Origin: Elusimicrobiota bacterium
GTDB taxonomy: Bacteria > Elusimicrobiota > Elusimicrobia > UBA1565 > UBA9628
Length of the DNA: 64,000 nt
Direction of reading: 5' to 3'
NCBI GenBank assembly: GCA_016212795.1
Contig: JACRDT010000049.1
Coordinates: forward strand, 27,945-91,944
Under the pieces are notes generated by a model. The model saw nothing but the letters and a program-made list of their open reading frames with translations. It was not told the origin of the DNA and did not search any database. The position numbers and the translations under genes were made by a program. This document shows, piece by piece, positions 1-8,265 of this stretch (positions are counted from its first letter, which is position 1; every line of letters starts with the position of its first letter).

Positions 1-37
1 CCAACAGCAGGACCGGCAGCCACCATCGAGGGCTCAC
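1..37 (-). CDS. N-terminus of a gene running off the left edge
   Basis: On the minus strand a GTG at 37 opens a frame reading MSPRWWLPVLLL, which looks like the start of a signal peptide or membrane anchor. A purine-rich stretch (GAGAGGAAG) lies just upstream and suits a ribosome binding site. It begins 13 bases after the stop of the S41 protease, so the two are probably co-transcribed. Only 12 codons are in the window and no function can be given. Confidence 0.4.
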   Translation of the reverse strand, partial: MSPRWWLPVLLL

Positions 38-50
38 GGCGCTTCCTCTC

Positions 51-1607
51 TTAGCGGGCGAGCAGCTCCAGGGCCTTCTGCAGGACCGGGTCCGCCACGG
101 CCGGACCGTCCGGGGAGGCGCCTTGGACTTCGCGGAAGAGCTGCTTCATGATCGCGCGCTCGGCCTCCTCCGTGAGCACGATGAGATGGTCCGGGACGAC
201 CCCGCCCGTGTCCTTGACCTTCTCGCGGGTCTTGGGGTCGCGCTGGGCGTCGATGTTGCGGTCCCGCGGGGTGTACCAGCGCCCGATGGTCAGCTTGAGC
301 GCCCGGCCTTCGTTGTCGGGCATGATCGTCTGCATGGAGCCCTTGCCGTAGGAGCGGCTTCCCACGACGACCGGGCCGCGCACGTCCTGGATCGCGCCGG
401 CCAGGATCTCGCTGGCCGAGGCCGAGCCGCCGTTGACCAGGACCATGAGGGGCATGGAGAGGAAGCGGCCGTCGCCGTCCGTGACGTTCTCCCACATGAC
501 CTTGCCCTGGCGCTTGAAGCTCACGATGCGCTGCTTGTCCTTCATGAACTCCGAAAGGATGGAGGAGACCGAGTCCACGGTGCCGCCGGGGTTGCCGCGC
601 ACGTCGATGATGACCTTCTTGGCGCCCTTCTCGCGCAGCTTGCCGATGACCGCGATGATCTCCTTGTCGGACTCGGGGCTGAACTGGCCCAGGTAGACGT
701 AGCCCACGCCGGGGGCGGCGAGCTTGGAGTAGACGTTCTTGGTCTGCACCTGGCCCCGGGTGATGGTGGCCGCCGGCAGGGTGTTGCCGGCGCGGACGAC
801 CACGATCTTGACCTGGGTGCCTTCCTTGCCCAGCGTCTTCTTGATGACTTCTTCGGCGGTGCCCACGGCGGTCCCGTCGACCGAGACGATCTTGTCGCCG
901 GCCTTGAGGCCGGCCTTGTCCGCCGGGCCGCCCGGGATGACGATGTCGATGGTGCCGTCTTCCTTAAGGATGGCGCCGATGCCCACGAAGGAGTTGTTCA
1001 TCTGGTCCTGGAAGCGCTTGAACTCGTCCTTGTTCCAATAGGTGGAGAACGGGTCGAGGATCTTGGAGGCCGCGGTGTTGATCATCGAGTTGACCGTGGT
1101 CTCCCAGTTCTTCTTCTTGGCGTCGAATTCCTTGGCCGCGACGTCGCCCATGTCCTTGACCGCCTGGTCCCAGACGCCGGCGGGGATGGCGTCCACGTAG
1201 TTGCGGTCGATGATGGCCAGGTTGCCCGCGAGGCGCATCACGTCCTCGCGGGTCAGGCTCAGATCCGAGGGCTTGGCCTTGGGGCCCAACTGGGCGGCCT
1301 CGATGCCGACCATCCTCTTGATGAGCGCCTCGAGTTGGGATTCCTTCAGGTTGGGCGGGGGGAGCCGGTTGGGGTCGGTGTAATCAGGGTTGGGGACCTG
1401 CTTGAAGCCGGTCGCGAAGAACGGGACGCCCTCGCCCGACGGAGGGACCGCGAGGCCGCGGCTGGGGACCATGTTCCCGGCGGGCGTGCCGGCGGCCAGC
1501 TCGGCGGGGACCCCGAAGCTTAGTTCCCTCAGGTCGGCGAGGCTGCCGGCCGCGGCGAGCCGCGGCGCGAGGAAGATGGCGAGGACGAGGCTGGCTCTAT
1601 TGATCAT
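51..1607 (-). CDS. S41 family C-terminal processing peptidase (CtpA/Prc-like)
   Basis: This is a 518-residue exported serine protease of the tail-specific family, which cleaves the C-termini of periplasmic proteins. A signal peptide covers residues 1-20. A PDZ domain lies at about 205-275 and binds substrate C-termini. The S41 catalytic domain follows at about 300-450. The nucleophile is in the motif GSASASE (Ser397) and the general base is in YGKGS (Lys422). Their 25-residue spacing equals that of E. coli Prc. RGNPGG replaces the more common RNNPGG. The ATG at 1607 is preceded by GAGAGAGC, an acceptable ribosome binding site. A second gene starts right after the stop. The family call is firm; the substrate is unknown. 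Confidence 0.93.
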   Translation of the reverse strand: MINRASLVLAIFLAPRLAAAGSLADLRELSFGVPAELAAGTPAGNMVPSRGLAVPPSGEGVPFFATGFKQVPNPDYTDPNRLPPPNLKESQLEALIKRMVGIEAAQLGPKAKPSDLSLTREDVMRLAGNLAIIDRNYVDAIPAGVWDQAVKDMGDVAAKEFDAKKKNWETTVNSMINTAASKILDPFSTYWNKDEFKRFQDQMNNSFVGIGAILKEDGTIDIVIPGGPADKAGLKAGDKIVSVDGTAVGTAEEVIKKTLGKEGTQVKIVVVRAGNTLPAATITRGQVQTKNVYSKLAAPGVGYVYLGQFSPESDKEIIAVIGKLREKGAKKVIIDVRGNPGGTVDSVSSILSEFMKDKQRIVSFKRQGKVMWENVTDGDGRFLSMPLMVLVNGGSASASEILAGAIQDVRGPVVVGSRSYGKGSMQTIMPDNEGRALKLTIGRWYTPRDRNIDAQRDPKTREKVKDTGGVVPDHLIVLTEEAERAIMKQLFREVQGASPDGPAVADPVLQKALELLAR

Positions 1608-1718
1608 GCTCTCTCCCGGGTGCTGATATTGGGCCCATCACTCATGAGGATAGCCTTTCCGACGGGCGCGCGCATGGGACGAAAGGGGAGGCGGGAGGGG
1701 GACCATCGTCCCTGCGCG

Positions 1719-1739
1719 GCCTGGGCCTTTGGGCCCAGG
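1719..1739 (-). terminator. GGGCCC hairpin after the membrane protein gene
   Basis: The stem CCTGGGC/GCCCAGG closes a short loop about 14 bases past the stop of the 1753-3531 gene. There is no T-run, so it is a possible terminator only. Related TGGGCCC(AA)GGGCCA hairpins lie at 41097-41136. Confidence 0.35.
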
Positions 1740-1752
1740 GACGGGGCTCGCT

Positions 1753-3531
1753 TCAGCCCTTCGGCGCCGGTCCAGCAGCCGACAGGGCTTCGCGCAGGCC
1801 CGGCAGGTTCGGGTCGCTCCGGGCGGCCTTGCGCAGGTACCTCAGCCGCTGAGCCGCGTCGGGCTCCGACTGGGCGAGCAGGGCCCACGCGAGGGCGAGT
1901 TCCGGCTCCTCGGCGACCGCCTCCTTGAGCATGCGGCGGACGAACAGCCGGTCCTTGCCGAGGGTGGCGGCCATGCCGGCGGTCCGATAGGCCGCCCAGG
2001 CTTTCCGGTAACGGGCGGGGGAGGGGTGGCGCACCTGGTAGACGACCGTGCCCTCGTCGCCGTTGCGGTAGCTCTCGACGAGGTACGGGCTGGACTTGGC
2101 CCAGGAGAGCTCCGCCTTGGTCGCGTCGGGAAAGAGCCCGTCGACCTCGAACGCCGTGACCAGGTGCGCGTAGCCCACGCCCTTCTCGAGCAGCGAGGCC
2201 AGCCACTCGTCCCGGTTGCCGTAGGAGGCCGCGCAGACGGCTTCGCGGTCCGCCAGCAGCATGACGACGGTGCAGGCGACGCTCTCCACGCGGGCCGAGG
2301 GCGGCGTGTTGTCCCTGAGCCAGGCCATGGTGGCCGGCTGGATGACGGGCTGGCGCTTGAAGGCCCAGGCCGCGAGCCCCAGGTCCTGCCGCAGCGACGG
2401 AGCCGCCAGCAGCAGGGTCAAGGCGGCCGCGGCGGCCGGCCTTCCTTTCATCAGGGGCTCGCCGGCCGCGGCCAGCAGGATCCACGCCAACGGCACCAGG
2501 GGGATGAGGTAGCGCAGGGTCAGGGCGCTCCACGTCGCGTGCAGGGCCAGGGTCAGGACGCCGTAGCAGGCGATGGCGAAGACGACGGGTTCGTCGGGCC
2601 CGCGCAGGAGGCGGCTGGCGCCCCGGCCGGCCAGGAGCAGGGCCGCCGCCCCCGCCGCGGTCTGCGCGGCCGCGGGCCAGCCGGCCAACCCCAGCAAGCC
2701 CTCGCCGAACAGCAGCCTCAGCAGCCTCGCCGCATGGGCCCACTGTCCCCCGGACTGGTCGAGGAAGGCCAGGTGGGATTTCCACTGCCCGACATAGCCC
2801 GCGACGGTGCCTCCCGCCAGTCGGTTGCGCAGCATCCACAGGGCGAAGACCGTCAGGGCCGGCGCCAGGAACGTCAGGCCGAGCCTGCGCCCCCGTCGCG
2901 CGAAGATGACGGCCGCCACGGCCAGGACCAGCAGGAGCCCGGTCGGCCGGATCATCGCGATCAGGGAGCCTCCCGCGGCCAGGGCCAGGGCCGAGCGTGT
3001 CGAGAGAGGCCGGGCCAGGCCGCCGAGCACGGCCAGGGTCAGGGCGAGGGCCGGAACGGCGTCGTCGATCATCCCGGCGTGGCCCACGAGCGGGACGTTG
3101 AGCATGGTCAGGGCGGTGGCCGCGCAGGCGGCTTCAGGCGACAGGAGGCGGCGGGCCAGCCGCCACGTGAGCACGAAGACCGCCGCGGAGAAGGCCAGGC
3201 CGACGACCCAGAACAGCTCCCAATGGGGCTCCAGGAGACGGACGGGGAGGGCGAGGATGGCCGGCAGGCCCGGCAGGGGGTCCGTGGCCGGCTGGCTGAG
3301 GCCGCCCGGCAGCGCGTAGGAGCCTTGGGTCAGCGAGCGCGCGAGCAGGATGAACAGCGCCTCGTCCGTGTTGCTGCAGAACGGGCGCCCCAACGCGGTC
3401 AGGACATGGATCAGCCCGATGGCGGCCGCGACGCCCCACGCCGCGCCGCCGAACGCGACGCGTCGGGACGCGTCGTCCCCGAAGGAGCAGGACGTTCTCC
3501 GCTCTCCGGAGGGGGCGGCGCGTCCCTTCAT
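1753..3531 (-). CDS. GT-C-like polytopic membrane glycosyltransferase with C-terminal helical repeats
   Basis: The 592-residue product has about ten hydrophobic segments between residues 25 and 430. The first large loop carries NTDEALF; an acidic DE at this place is typical of GT39/ArnT-type enzymes, which move sugars from lipid-linked donors. A soluble domain follows, and residues 500-592 are Ala/Leu-rich and TPR-like. A similar layout (membrane GT-C domain plus soluble tail) is seen in the 49623-51158 gene. The donor and acceptor cannot be read from the sequence. The start is the first in-frame start codon and could lie a few codons further in. Confidence 0.6.
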   Translation of the reverse strand: MKGRAAPSGERRTSCSFGDDASRRVAFGGAAWGVAAAIGLIHVLTALGRPFCSNTDEALFILLARSLTQGSYALPGGLSQPATDPLPGLPAILALPVRLLEPHWELFWVVGLAFSAAVFVLTWRLARRLLSPEAACAATALTMLNVPLVGHAGMIDDAVPALALTLAVLGGLARPLSTRSALALAAGGSLIAMIRPTGLLLVLAVAAVIFARRGRRLGLTFLAPALTVFALWMLRNRLAGGTVAGYVGQWKSHLAFLDQSGGQWAHAARLLRLLFGEGLLGLAGWPAAAQTAAGAAALLLAGRGASRLLRGPDEPVVFAIACYGVLTLALHATWSALTLRYLIPLVPLAWILLAAAGEPLMKGRPAAAAALTLLLAAPSLRQDLGLAAWAFKRQPVIQPATMAWLRDNTPPSARVESVACTVVMLLADREAVCAASYGNRDEWLASLLEKGVGYAHLVTAFEVDGLFPDATKAELSWAKSSPYLVESYRNGDEGTVVYQVRHPSPARYRKAWAAYRTAGMAATLGKDRLFVRRMLKEAVAEEPELALAWALLAQSEPDAAQRLRYLRKAARSDPNLPGLREALSAAGPAPKG

Positions 3532-3570
3532 GCGGGCGTAGCCGGGCTCATGGGGGAGCGGCGGCGCAAA

Positions 3571-4605
3571 TCAGGCGCGCTTGGAGAAGCGCTCCCTCAT
3601 CTGCGAGAGCTTGCTGACCTCGCCCAGCATGACCAGGGCGTCGCCGGCCTTGATGGCGCGCTCGGGGTCGGGGTTGATCTCGAACTTCTTGGTGGACGGG
3701 TCGAGGACCGCGACCAGGAGGGGGGCGTTGCCTTCCTCGGCGCCCTTGAACTCCCTGATCTTGCGGCCCACGAACGGGGAGCCTTCCGGGACATCCACCT
3801 CCTCGAAGCGGACCACCGAGGCGGTGTCGCGGATCATGGAGTCGAGGAACCCCACCGTGGCGGGGCGGATCATCTCGGAGGCCATGCGCAGCCCCCCGAT
3901 GTACTCCGGGTTGACCACGTTGTCGGCGCCGCTGCGGAAGAGCTTCTGGCGCACATCGAGCTCCCTCTGCCGGGAGACGACGCGCACGTTCGGGTTGAGG
4001 CCCTTGGCGCCCAGGGCGACGAAGGCGTTGTCCTGGTCCGTGGCCAGGACCGCGAAGACGCCGGCCGCGCGCTCGATGCCGGCGGCCCGGAGCGTCTCGT
4101 CCGTGGTGGCATCCCCCACGACGGAGAGGAGCGCGTGCCCCGGCGTGCGCTCGGCGATCTTCTTGATCTCCTCGGGGTCGCGGTCGATGAGCACGAAGGG
4201 CCTGCTGGTGCGCTGGAGCTCGGCCGTGATGACGCGGCCCGCGTGGCTGCCCCCGCACACGATGTAGTGGCCCGAGAGCGCGGCGATGTCCTTTTCCATT
4301 CGTCTCCTCCTGAAAGCGGCTGAAAGCTGGCCCTCCACGATGATGGAGGTGATGGTCGAGAAGGCGTAGGTCATGGCGCCGATGCCGCCCATGATGAGCA
4401 GGACGGTGAAGACCCGGCCGGCGTGGTCGAGCGTGATGGTCTCCCCGTAGCCGACCGTGGCCAGGGTGATGACCGTCATGTAGAAGCAGTCGAAGAGCGG
4501 CGCCCTGGCGATGACGTGGTAGCCGAAGGTCCCGACCATGAGGACGATGGCCATCAGGGCCAGGACCTGGGCCAGGCGCTGCCAGGTCTCGCGGAGCTCG
4601 TCCAT
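3571..4605 (-). CDS. TrkA/Kch-type potassium channel with RCK domains
   Basis: The 344-residue protein has two transmembrane helices (about 12-32 and 65-90) around a pore loop with the selectivity filter TVGYGE (50-55), as in MthK-type channels. An RCK-N (Rossmann) domain starts near 108 with HYIVCGGSHAGR; the glycine motif is slightly altered from GxGxxG. An RCK-C (TrkA-C) domain forms the last 90 residues. It should gate K+ flow in response to a nucleotide or ion. The start at 4605 is chosen because a TATCAT box ends 6 nt upstream and the alternative start at 4635 lies upstream of the predicted transcript. Confidence 0.9.
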   Translation of the reverse strand: MDELRETWQRLAQVLALMAIVLMVGTFGYHVIARAPLFDCFYMTVITLATVGYGETITLDHAGRVFTVLLIMGGIGAMTYAFSTITSIIVEGQLSAAFRRRRMEKDIAALSGHYIVCGGSHAGRVITAELQRTSRPFVLIDRDPEEIKKIAERTPGHALLSVVGDATTDETLRAAGIERAAGVFAVLATDQDNAFVALGAKGLNPNVRVVSRQRELDVRQKLFRSGADNVVNPEYIGGLRMASEMIRPATVGFLDSMIRDTASVVRFEEVDVPEGSPFVGRKIREFKGAEEGNAPLLVAVLDPSTKKFEINPDPERAIKAGDALVMLGEVSKLSQMRERFSKRA

Positions 4606-4611
4606 GGGGGC

Positions 4612-4640
4612 ATGATAACATACCCCGCGAGGCAAGGCAA
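4612..4640 (-). promoter_or_regulatory. Promoter of the K+ channel gene, predicted leaderless
   Basis: On the minus strand TTGCCT, a 17-base spacer and TATCAT are followed by GCCCCC and the ATG at 4605. With a normal discriminator length transcription would begin at or next to the A of the ATG. No Shine-Dalgarno sequence is present. Confidence 0.6.
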
Positions 4641-4700
4641 AAGGAAGCGCCTATCTGTAACTCCAAGCGGGGGCGAGGGCCCTCTTCATGCCCATGTCGT

Positions 4701-4724
4701 TATGATTCGACTTGTCGAATCATA
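4701..4724. terminator. Perfect 11-bp hairpin in the intergenic gap
   Basis: TATGATTCGAC and GTCGAATCATA form a perfect 11-bp stem with a 2-base loop. It lies about 60 bases past the stop of the debranching-like gene and about 95 bases before the K+ channel start. It is AT-richer than its surroundings and lacks a T-run. It could be a terminator for the upstream gene or a protein-binding operator for the channel promoter. Confidence 0.4.
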
Positions 4725-4784
4725 GTTGTATGGAGGCTCAGACGACGCCTTGCCCAAGCTCAGCGGTTGCGGGGACGCGGGGGG

Positions 4785-7700
4785 CTATTTCGAGGAACCC
4801 GGGACGAGGCCGTGCTCCTGGAGCACGCGCATCACCTCGGCCACGCTCCAGGCCTGGGACCGGGTGCCGCCGCGGTTCTGGCCGCGGACGAGCTTCACGA
4901 TGATGTCCCCGAGCCCCAGGGGGTCGGCCAGGGAGAAACGCTTGAGCGCGTCCTGGGCCTGGCCTCCGTCGAACACCTCGGGCAGGGAGCCCTCGGGGAC
5001 GCTGACCAGGAACTCGACCAAGGGGGTCATGACGCCGCGGACCTCGTCTCGGATGCGGCCTTCGTCCCAGCCCTGGTCTTTCCTGACGCGCGCCAGGGCG
5101 TCGACGTAGGCGCCGATGAGCCAGGGCCAGACCGTGCCCTGGTGGTAGGCCTGGTCCTTCTCGAGGGGAGGCTTCCAGGTCTCGTAGGTCGGGTGGTAGC
5201 CGCTGTCCCGGAAGGAGAGGGTGCGCAGGCCGTAGGGGGTGAGGAGGTCCTTGGTCGCGGCCAGGACCACGGCGCTTTGCCGCTCGGGGGTGAGCAGGTC
5301 CTCGCCGTGGCTCACGGCGAAGAGCATGTTGGGCCGGATGGCGTCCCCGTGGAGGTCGCCTTCGACCACGTCGCGCAGGGCCCCGCCGGTCCCGCCCCAG
5401 GCCGCCTTGTTGTCCGCGTTCACGAACCAGAACTTGTCGTTGAAGGACTTCTTGGCCAGGTCGGCCCGCTCGTCGAGGGCCTTGGCCGAGGCCCGGTCGC
5501 CGACGCTATCCTCCAGCCGCGCCACGAAGCGCAGGCCCGCGTACCACAGGGCGTTGATCTCCACGGCCTTGCCGTTGCGCGGGGTGACCGGCTTGTCGCG
5601 GCCCTCGGGGTCGGCGTCCATCCAGGTGGCCTGGCCGGGGCTGGCGATGAGGCCGTCGGCGTCCATGTAGATCCGGTTGAACCTGCCGTAGCGCCGGTAG
5701 CCCGTTCCCTGGGTGTAGTGCTGGATGACGCGCCGCAGCACGGGCAGCATCTCACGGGCGAAGTCCTGGTCCCCGGTGCGCTCGACGTACTTCTTCACCG
5801 CCTGGACGAACCAGAGGGAGCCGTCCACCGTGTTATAGTCCACGCCGTCGGGCTTCTGCGGCGACCAGCGGGAGGCGTCCCATATCTTGTTGGGGATGAG
5901 GCCGTTGCTTTCGTACTTGGCGAAGTTGCGCATGTTCTCCCGGGCCTCGTCGTAGCGGCCCGTGGACAGCAGGAGCCCGGGCAGGGAGATGAAGGTGTCG
6001 CGGCCCCACTCCTCCAGGAACCAGTCCATGCTCGCGGCCCAGATCTGCACCGTGCCGTGGAAATGCTTGACGAAGGTGTCGCCCGCGGCCTTGAACGCCC
6101 GCCAGAGCGCCGAGACCGCCTTCCAGACGTCGCCGTCCTTGGCGGCCTTGAGGCTTCCGAGCTGGCCGCGCCAGTCGGCTCGCGCACGGCTCTTGTAGTC
6201 TGGGTCGGAGGGCATCGGGATCCTGTAGCTCCAATATGAGCGGCCGTTCTTCTGCTCCTTCACCGGCACGGGATCGGCCCATTCGTCCCCCAAGGTGTAG
6301 CCGACGAATCTGCCGACTCTGCCGGAATTGGCTTGCCCGCTCAGATCGAGGAACTTGCCCATGAAGCCGTCCGACCTGGGGTCGTCATGGGTGCTGAGCT
6401 TCTTCCAGTCGCCGTACACCGTGACGAAGCCCAAGCGCAGGGCGTTGTCGGCCTTGCCCTCGAAAGCCTCGGCCAGGGGGAAGGCATCCTTGGCCTTGAG
6501 GACCGAACTCAGGGCGGCGACGTAGTCGTCGCCGGGCTCGTCGCCGCTGGCGAGCTGGCCGTTGCCGAAATCGTAGGCGAAATGGAGGGCGTCGACCCTG
6601 GCGCCGTCGAGGCCCATCTCGAGCCAGGAGCGGAAGGGGTCGAGCATGAGGCGGTAGCCCGAGCCCTTGAGCCTGGTCCAGTTCCACAGGGCCAGATCCT
6701 TCCAATCCTCGTTGACCCACTGGTTGACGACGCCCGGGTTGCGCGTCTTCAGGTCGGTGAAATATTCGGGGTGCTTCCAGGTGTCCACCGAGTTCTTGGA
6801 GCGGAACATGGGGATGTCGAAGAGCACCTTCCCGCCCGCGTCGTGGATCGTGTCCACGGCCTGCCGGAATTGCTGGAAGGCGTTCCACTGGCTGTAGAGG
6901 CGCGTGCCGACCAGGGTGGAGAAGCCGGGGTCCTGCCGGGCTGCCTGTTCGTCCTCCCTGGTCCACTGGAGCGAGGGCTTGCCGATGAGCCTGGCCAGCG
7001 CCATGTACTCGGCGTAGTCCTGGAGCTTGGCGCCCTGCCTGGAGAGGAAAGCCCGGTACTCCTTGCCCCGGCCGGTCCCCGCCTGCAGATGCTCGCGCTC
7101 GAACTTGAGATAGGCCTCCCTGGCCACGGCCGATTCCCTGGCCCTGAGGGACTTGTAGTTGACCGACTGCTTGTCCTTGAGATCGGTGACGACGAGCCTG
7201 GCCAGGAGGTCCGGGCTGTCCCGGACCTCGGCCACCTCGGCCCAGTCGATGTTGTCCTCGTTCAGGGCGTCGAGGCTGACGGCGGCGTAGGGGCTTTCGT
7301 CGAGCACGGCGAAGTGGGGCAGGAGGAGGACGACGTCCGCGCCTTGCTTGGCCAGGACGTCGCGGTAGTAGGTCCCAAGGTCCGTGAACTTCCCGACGCC
7401 CGGGTCGTTGGTCTCGCGGCGCAGCGCGTAGATCGGCACGGTGACGGCCACGTGGTTGGATGAGGGGTCCTTCCACCAGGAGCCGCCGGCCTTGGAGCGC
7501 TTGGAGGGCCTGGAGAGGGAGGCGGCCTCCACGGAACCGGCGTCGTCCTGCGGGGCGGCGACGTCCGCCGAGAGCGCCGGGAGCGCGACGCCGCGCCGGC
7601 CGAGCGCGGTCTCCATGACGCGTTCGCCGAGTTGGGCGGTCGAGTCGAGCGGGGTGTCGGTCCGCGTGATGGCCGAGAGGTCGGGCTGGAGGGTCTGCGA

Positions 7701-8111
7701 GATCCGGCCGAGGAGCTCGGCGGACGCGGCGGGGCCGCGGCTCTCCGAGGGGCCGAGGATGGAGGCGTCGGCGGTCGGACTGAGGACCACGGGCGCGGTC
7801 AAGGCCGGGGCGACGACGGTGGCCGCGGGCAGAGCAGGGACGGCGGACTCGATGCGCGGCAGAGCGCCCGGCGACAGGAACGACGGGTTGGAGAGCGAGA
7901 GCGTCGGGTCGAGCGGCTGGAGGACGCTACCCGGGAACGCCGCGCCGATCGCGCCGACGGGCGAGGCGACGACGCCGGCGGGGCCGGTCTTGACCTTGGT
8001 GGCGGCCGCGCCGGCGAAGGCCTGGAGGGAGGCGCCTTGCTGGGCGATGAGGAGCGCGGCGGCCAGGGATGAGGAGAGCGCTTTCCTGAGGGAGCGATGA
8101 AGGGAGGGCAT
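4785..8111 (-). CDS. Secreted two-domain glycogen-debranching-like enzyme (GH77/GH13-like + GH133-like)
   Basis: The product is about 1,108 residues from the ATG at 8111. It begins with a signal peptide ending near LQAFA and a Pro/Ala/Ser-rich linker of about 150 residues. Next comes a glucanotransferase-like TIM barrel (about 215-640): DESPYAAVSLDALN resembles the SPYsp.S..aln motif of 4-alpha-glucanotransferases, with a nucleophile Asp in GARVDALH, an acid/base Glu in LAEAFEG and a THDD stabiliser. The C-terminal third is an (alpha/alpha)6 amylo-alpha-1,6-glucosidase domain with WGRDTFISLPGL, TWMDAD, YHQGTVWPW and SQAWSVAE. This two-activity order is that of eukaryotic debranching enzyme. 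A TATAAT at 8142-8137 lies inside the longer frame, so 8111 is preferred to the GTG at 8153. Confidence 0.82.
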   Translation of the reverse strand: MPSLHRSLRKALSSSLAAALLIAQQGASLQAFAGAAATKVKTGPAGVVASPVGAIGAAFPGSVLQPLDPTLSLSNPSFLSPGALPRIESAVPALPAATVVAPALTAPVVLSPTADASILGPSESRGPAASAELLGRISQTLQPDLSAITRTDTPLDSTAQLGERVMETALGRRGVALPALSADVAAPQDDAGSVEAASLSRPSKRSKAGGSWWKDPSSNHVAVTVPIYALRRETNDPGVGKFTDLGTYYRDVLAKQGADVVLLLPHFAVLDESPYAAVSLDALNEDNIDWAEVAEVRDSPDLLARLVVTDLKDKQSVNYKSLRARESAVAREAYLKFEREHLQAGTGRGKEYRAFLSRQGAKLQDYAEYMALARLIGKPSLQWTREDEQAARQDPGFSTLVGTRLYSQWNAFQQFRQAVDTIHDAGGKVLFDIPMFRSKNSVDTWKHPEYFTDLKTRNPGVVNQWVNEDWKDLALWNWTRLKGSGYRLMLDPFRSWLEMGLDGARVDALHFAYDFGNGQLASGDEPGDDYVAALSSVLKAKDAFPLAEAFEGKADNALRLGFVTVYGDWKKLSTHDDPRSDGFMGKFLDLSGQANSGRVGRFVGYTLGDEWADPVPVKEQKNGRSYWSYRIPMPSDPDYKSRARADWRGQLGSLKAAKDGDVWKAVSALWRAFKAAGDTFVKHFHGTVQIWAASMDWFLEEWGRDTFISLPGLLLSTGRYDEARENMRNFAKYESNGLIPNKIWDASRWSPQKPDGVDYNTVDGSLWFVQAVKKYVERTGDQDFAREMLPVLRRVIQHYTQGTGYRRYGRFNRIYMDADGLIASPGQATWMDADPEGRDKPVTPRNGKAVEINALWYAGLRFVARLEDSVGDRASAKALDERADLAKKSFNDKFWFVNADNKAAWGGTGGALRDVVEGDLHGDAIRPNMLFAVSHGEDLLTPERQSAVVLAATKDLLTPYGLRTLSFRDSGYHPTYETWKPPLEKDQAYHQGTVWPWLIGAYVDALARVRKDQGWDEGRIRDEVRGVMTPLVEFLVSVPEGSLPEVFDGGQAQDALKRFSLADPLGLGDIIVKLVRGQNRGGTRSQAWSVAEVMRVLQEHGLVPGSSK

Positions 8112-8251
8112 GGTCTTACGCGCGCTTCTTAATACGATTATAGACCGCGACACGGGGAGGACTCATGGGCCATGGAGCCCTCGGGAAGCCGGCAATGGGC
8201 CCAACCCGATGTGGGACCTGCGGAATCGGCTCCCCAAGGGGCGCCCTTTTT

Positions 8252-8257
8252 TATACA
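8252..8257 (+). promoter_or_regulatory. -10 box of mfd
   Basis: TATACA lies 8 bases before the ATG at 8266, right after a small AAGGG/CCCTT hairpin with a T-run (8237-8252). The transcript would be leaderless or nearly so. No clear -35 box is seen. Confidence 0.4.
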
Positions 8258-8265
8258 TTTGCAGG

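Noticed and set aside
123..1523. Long plus-strand frame opposite the S41 protease gene
   Set aside because: It is an antisense shadow: biased His/Asp/Val/Ala composition, no motif, and the minus strand encodes an intact protease.
1729..4323. 864-codon plus-strand frame across two minus-strand genes
   Set aside because: High G+C makes long antisense frames common. Its composition is Gly/Arg/Gln-rich without domains, and both opposite genes are convincing.
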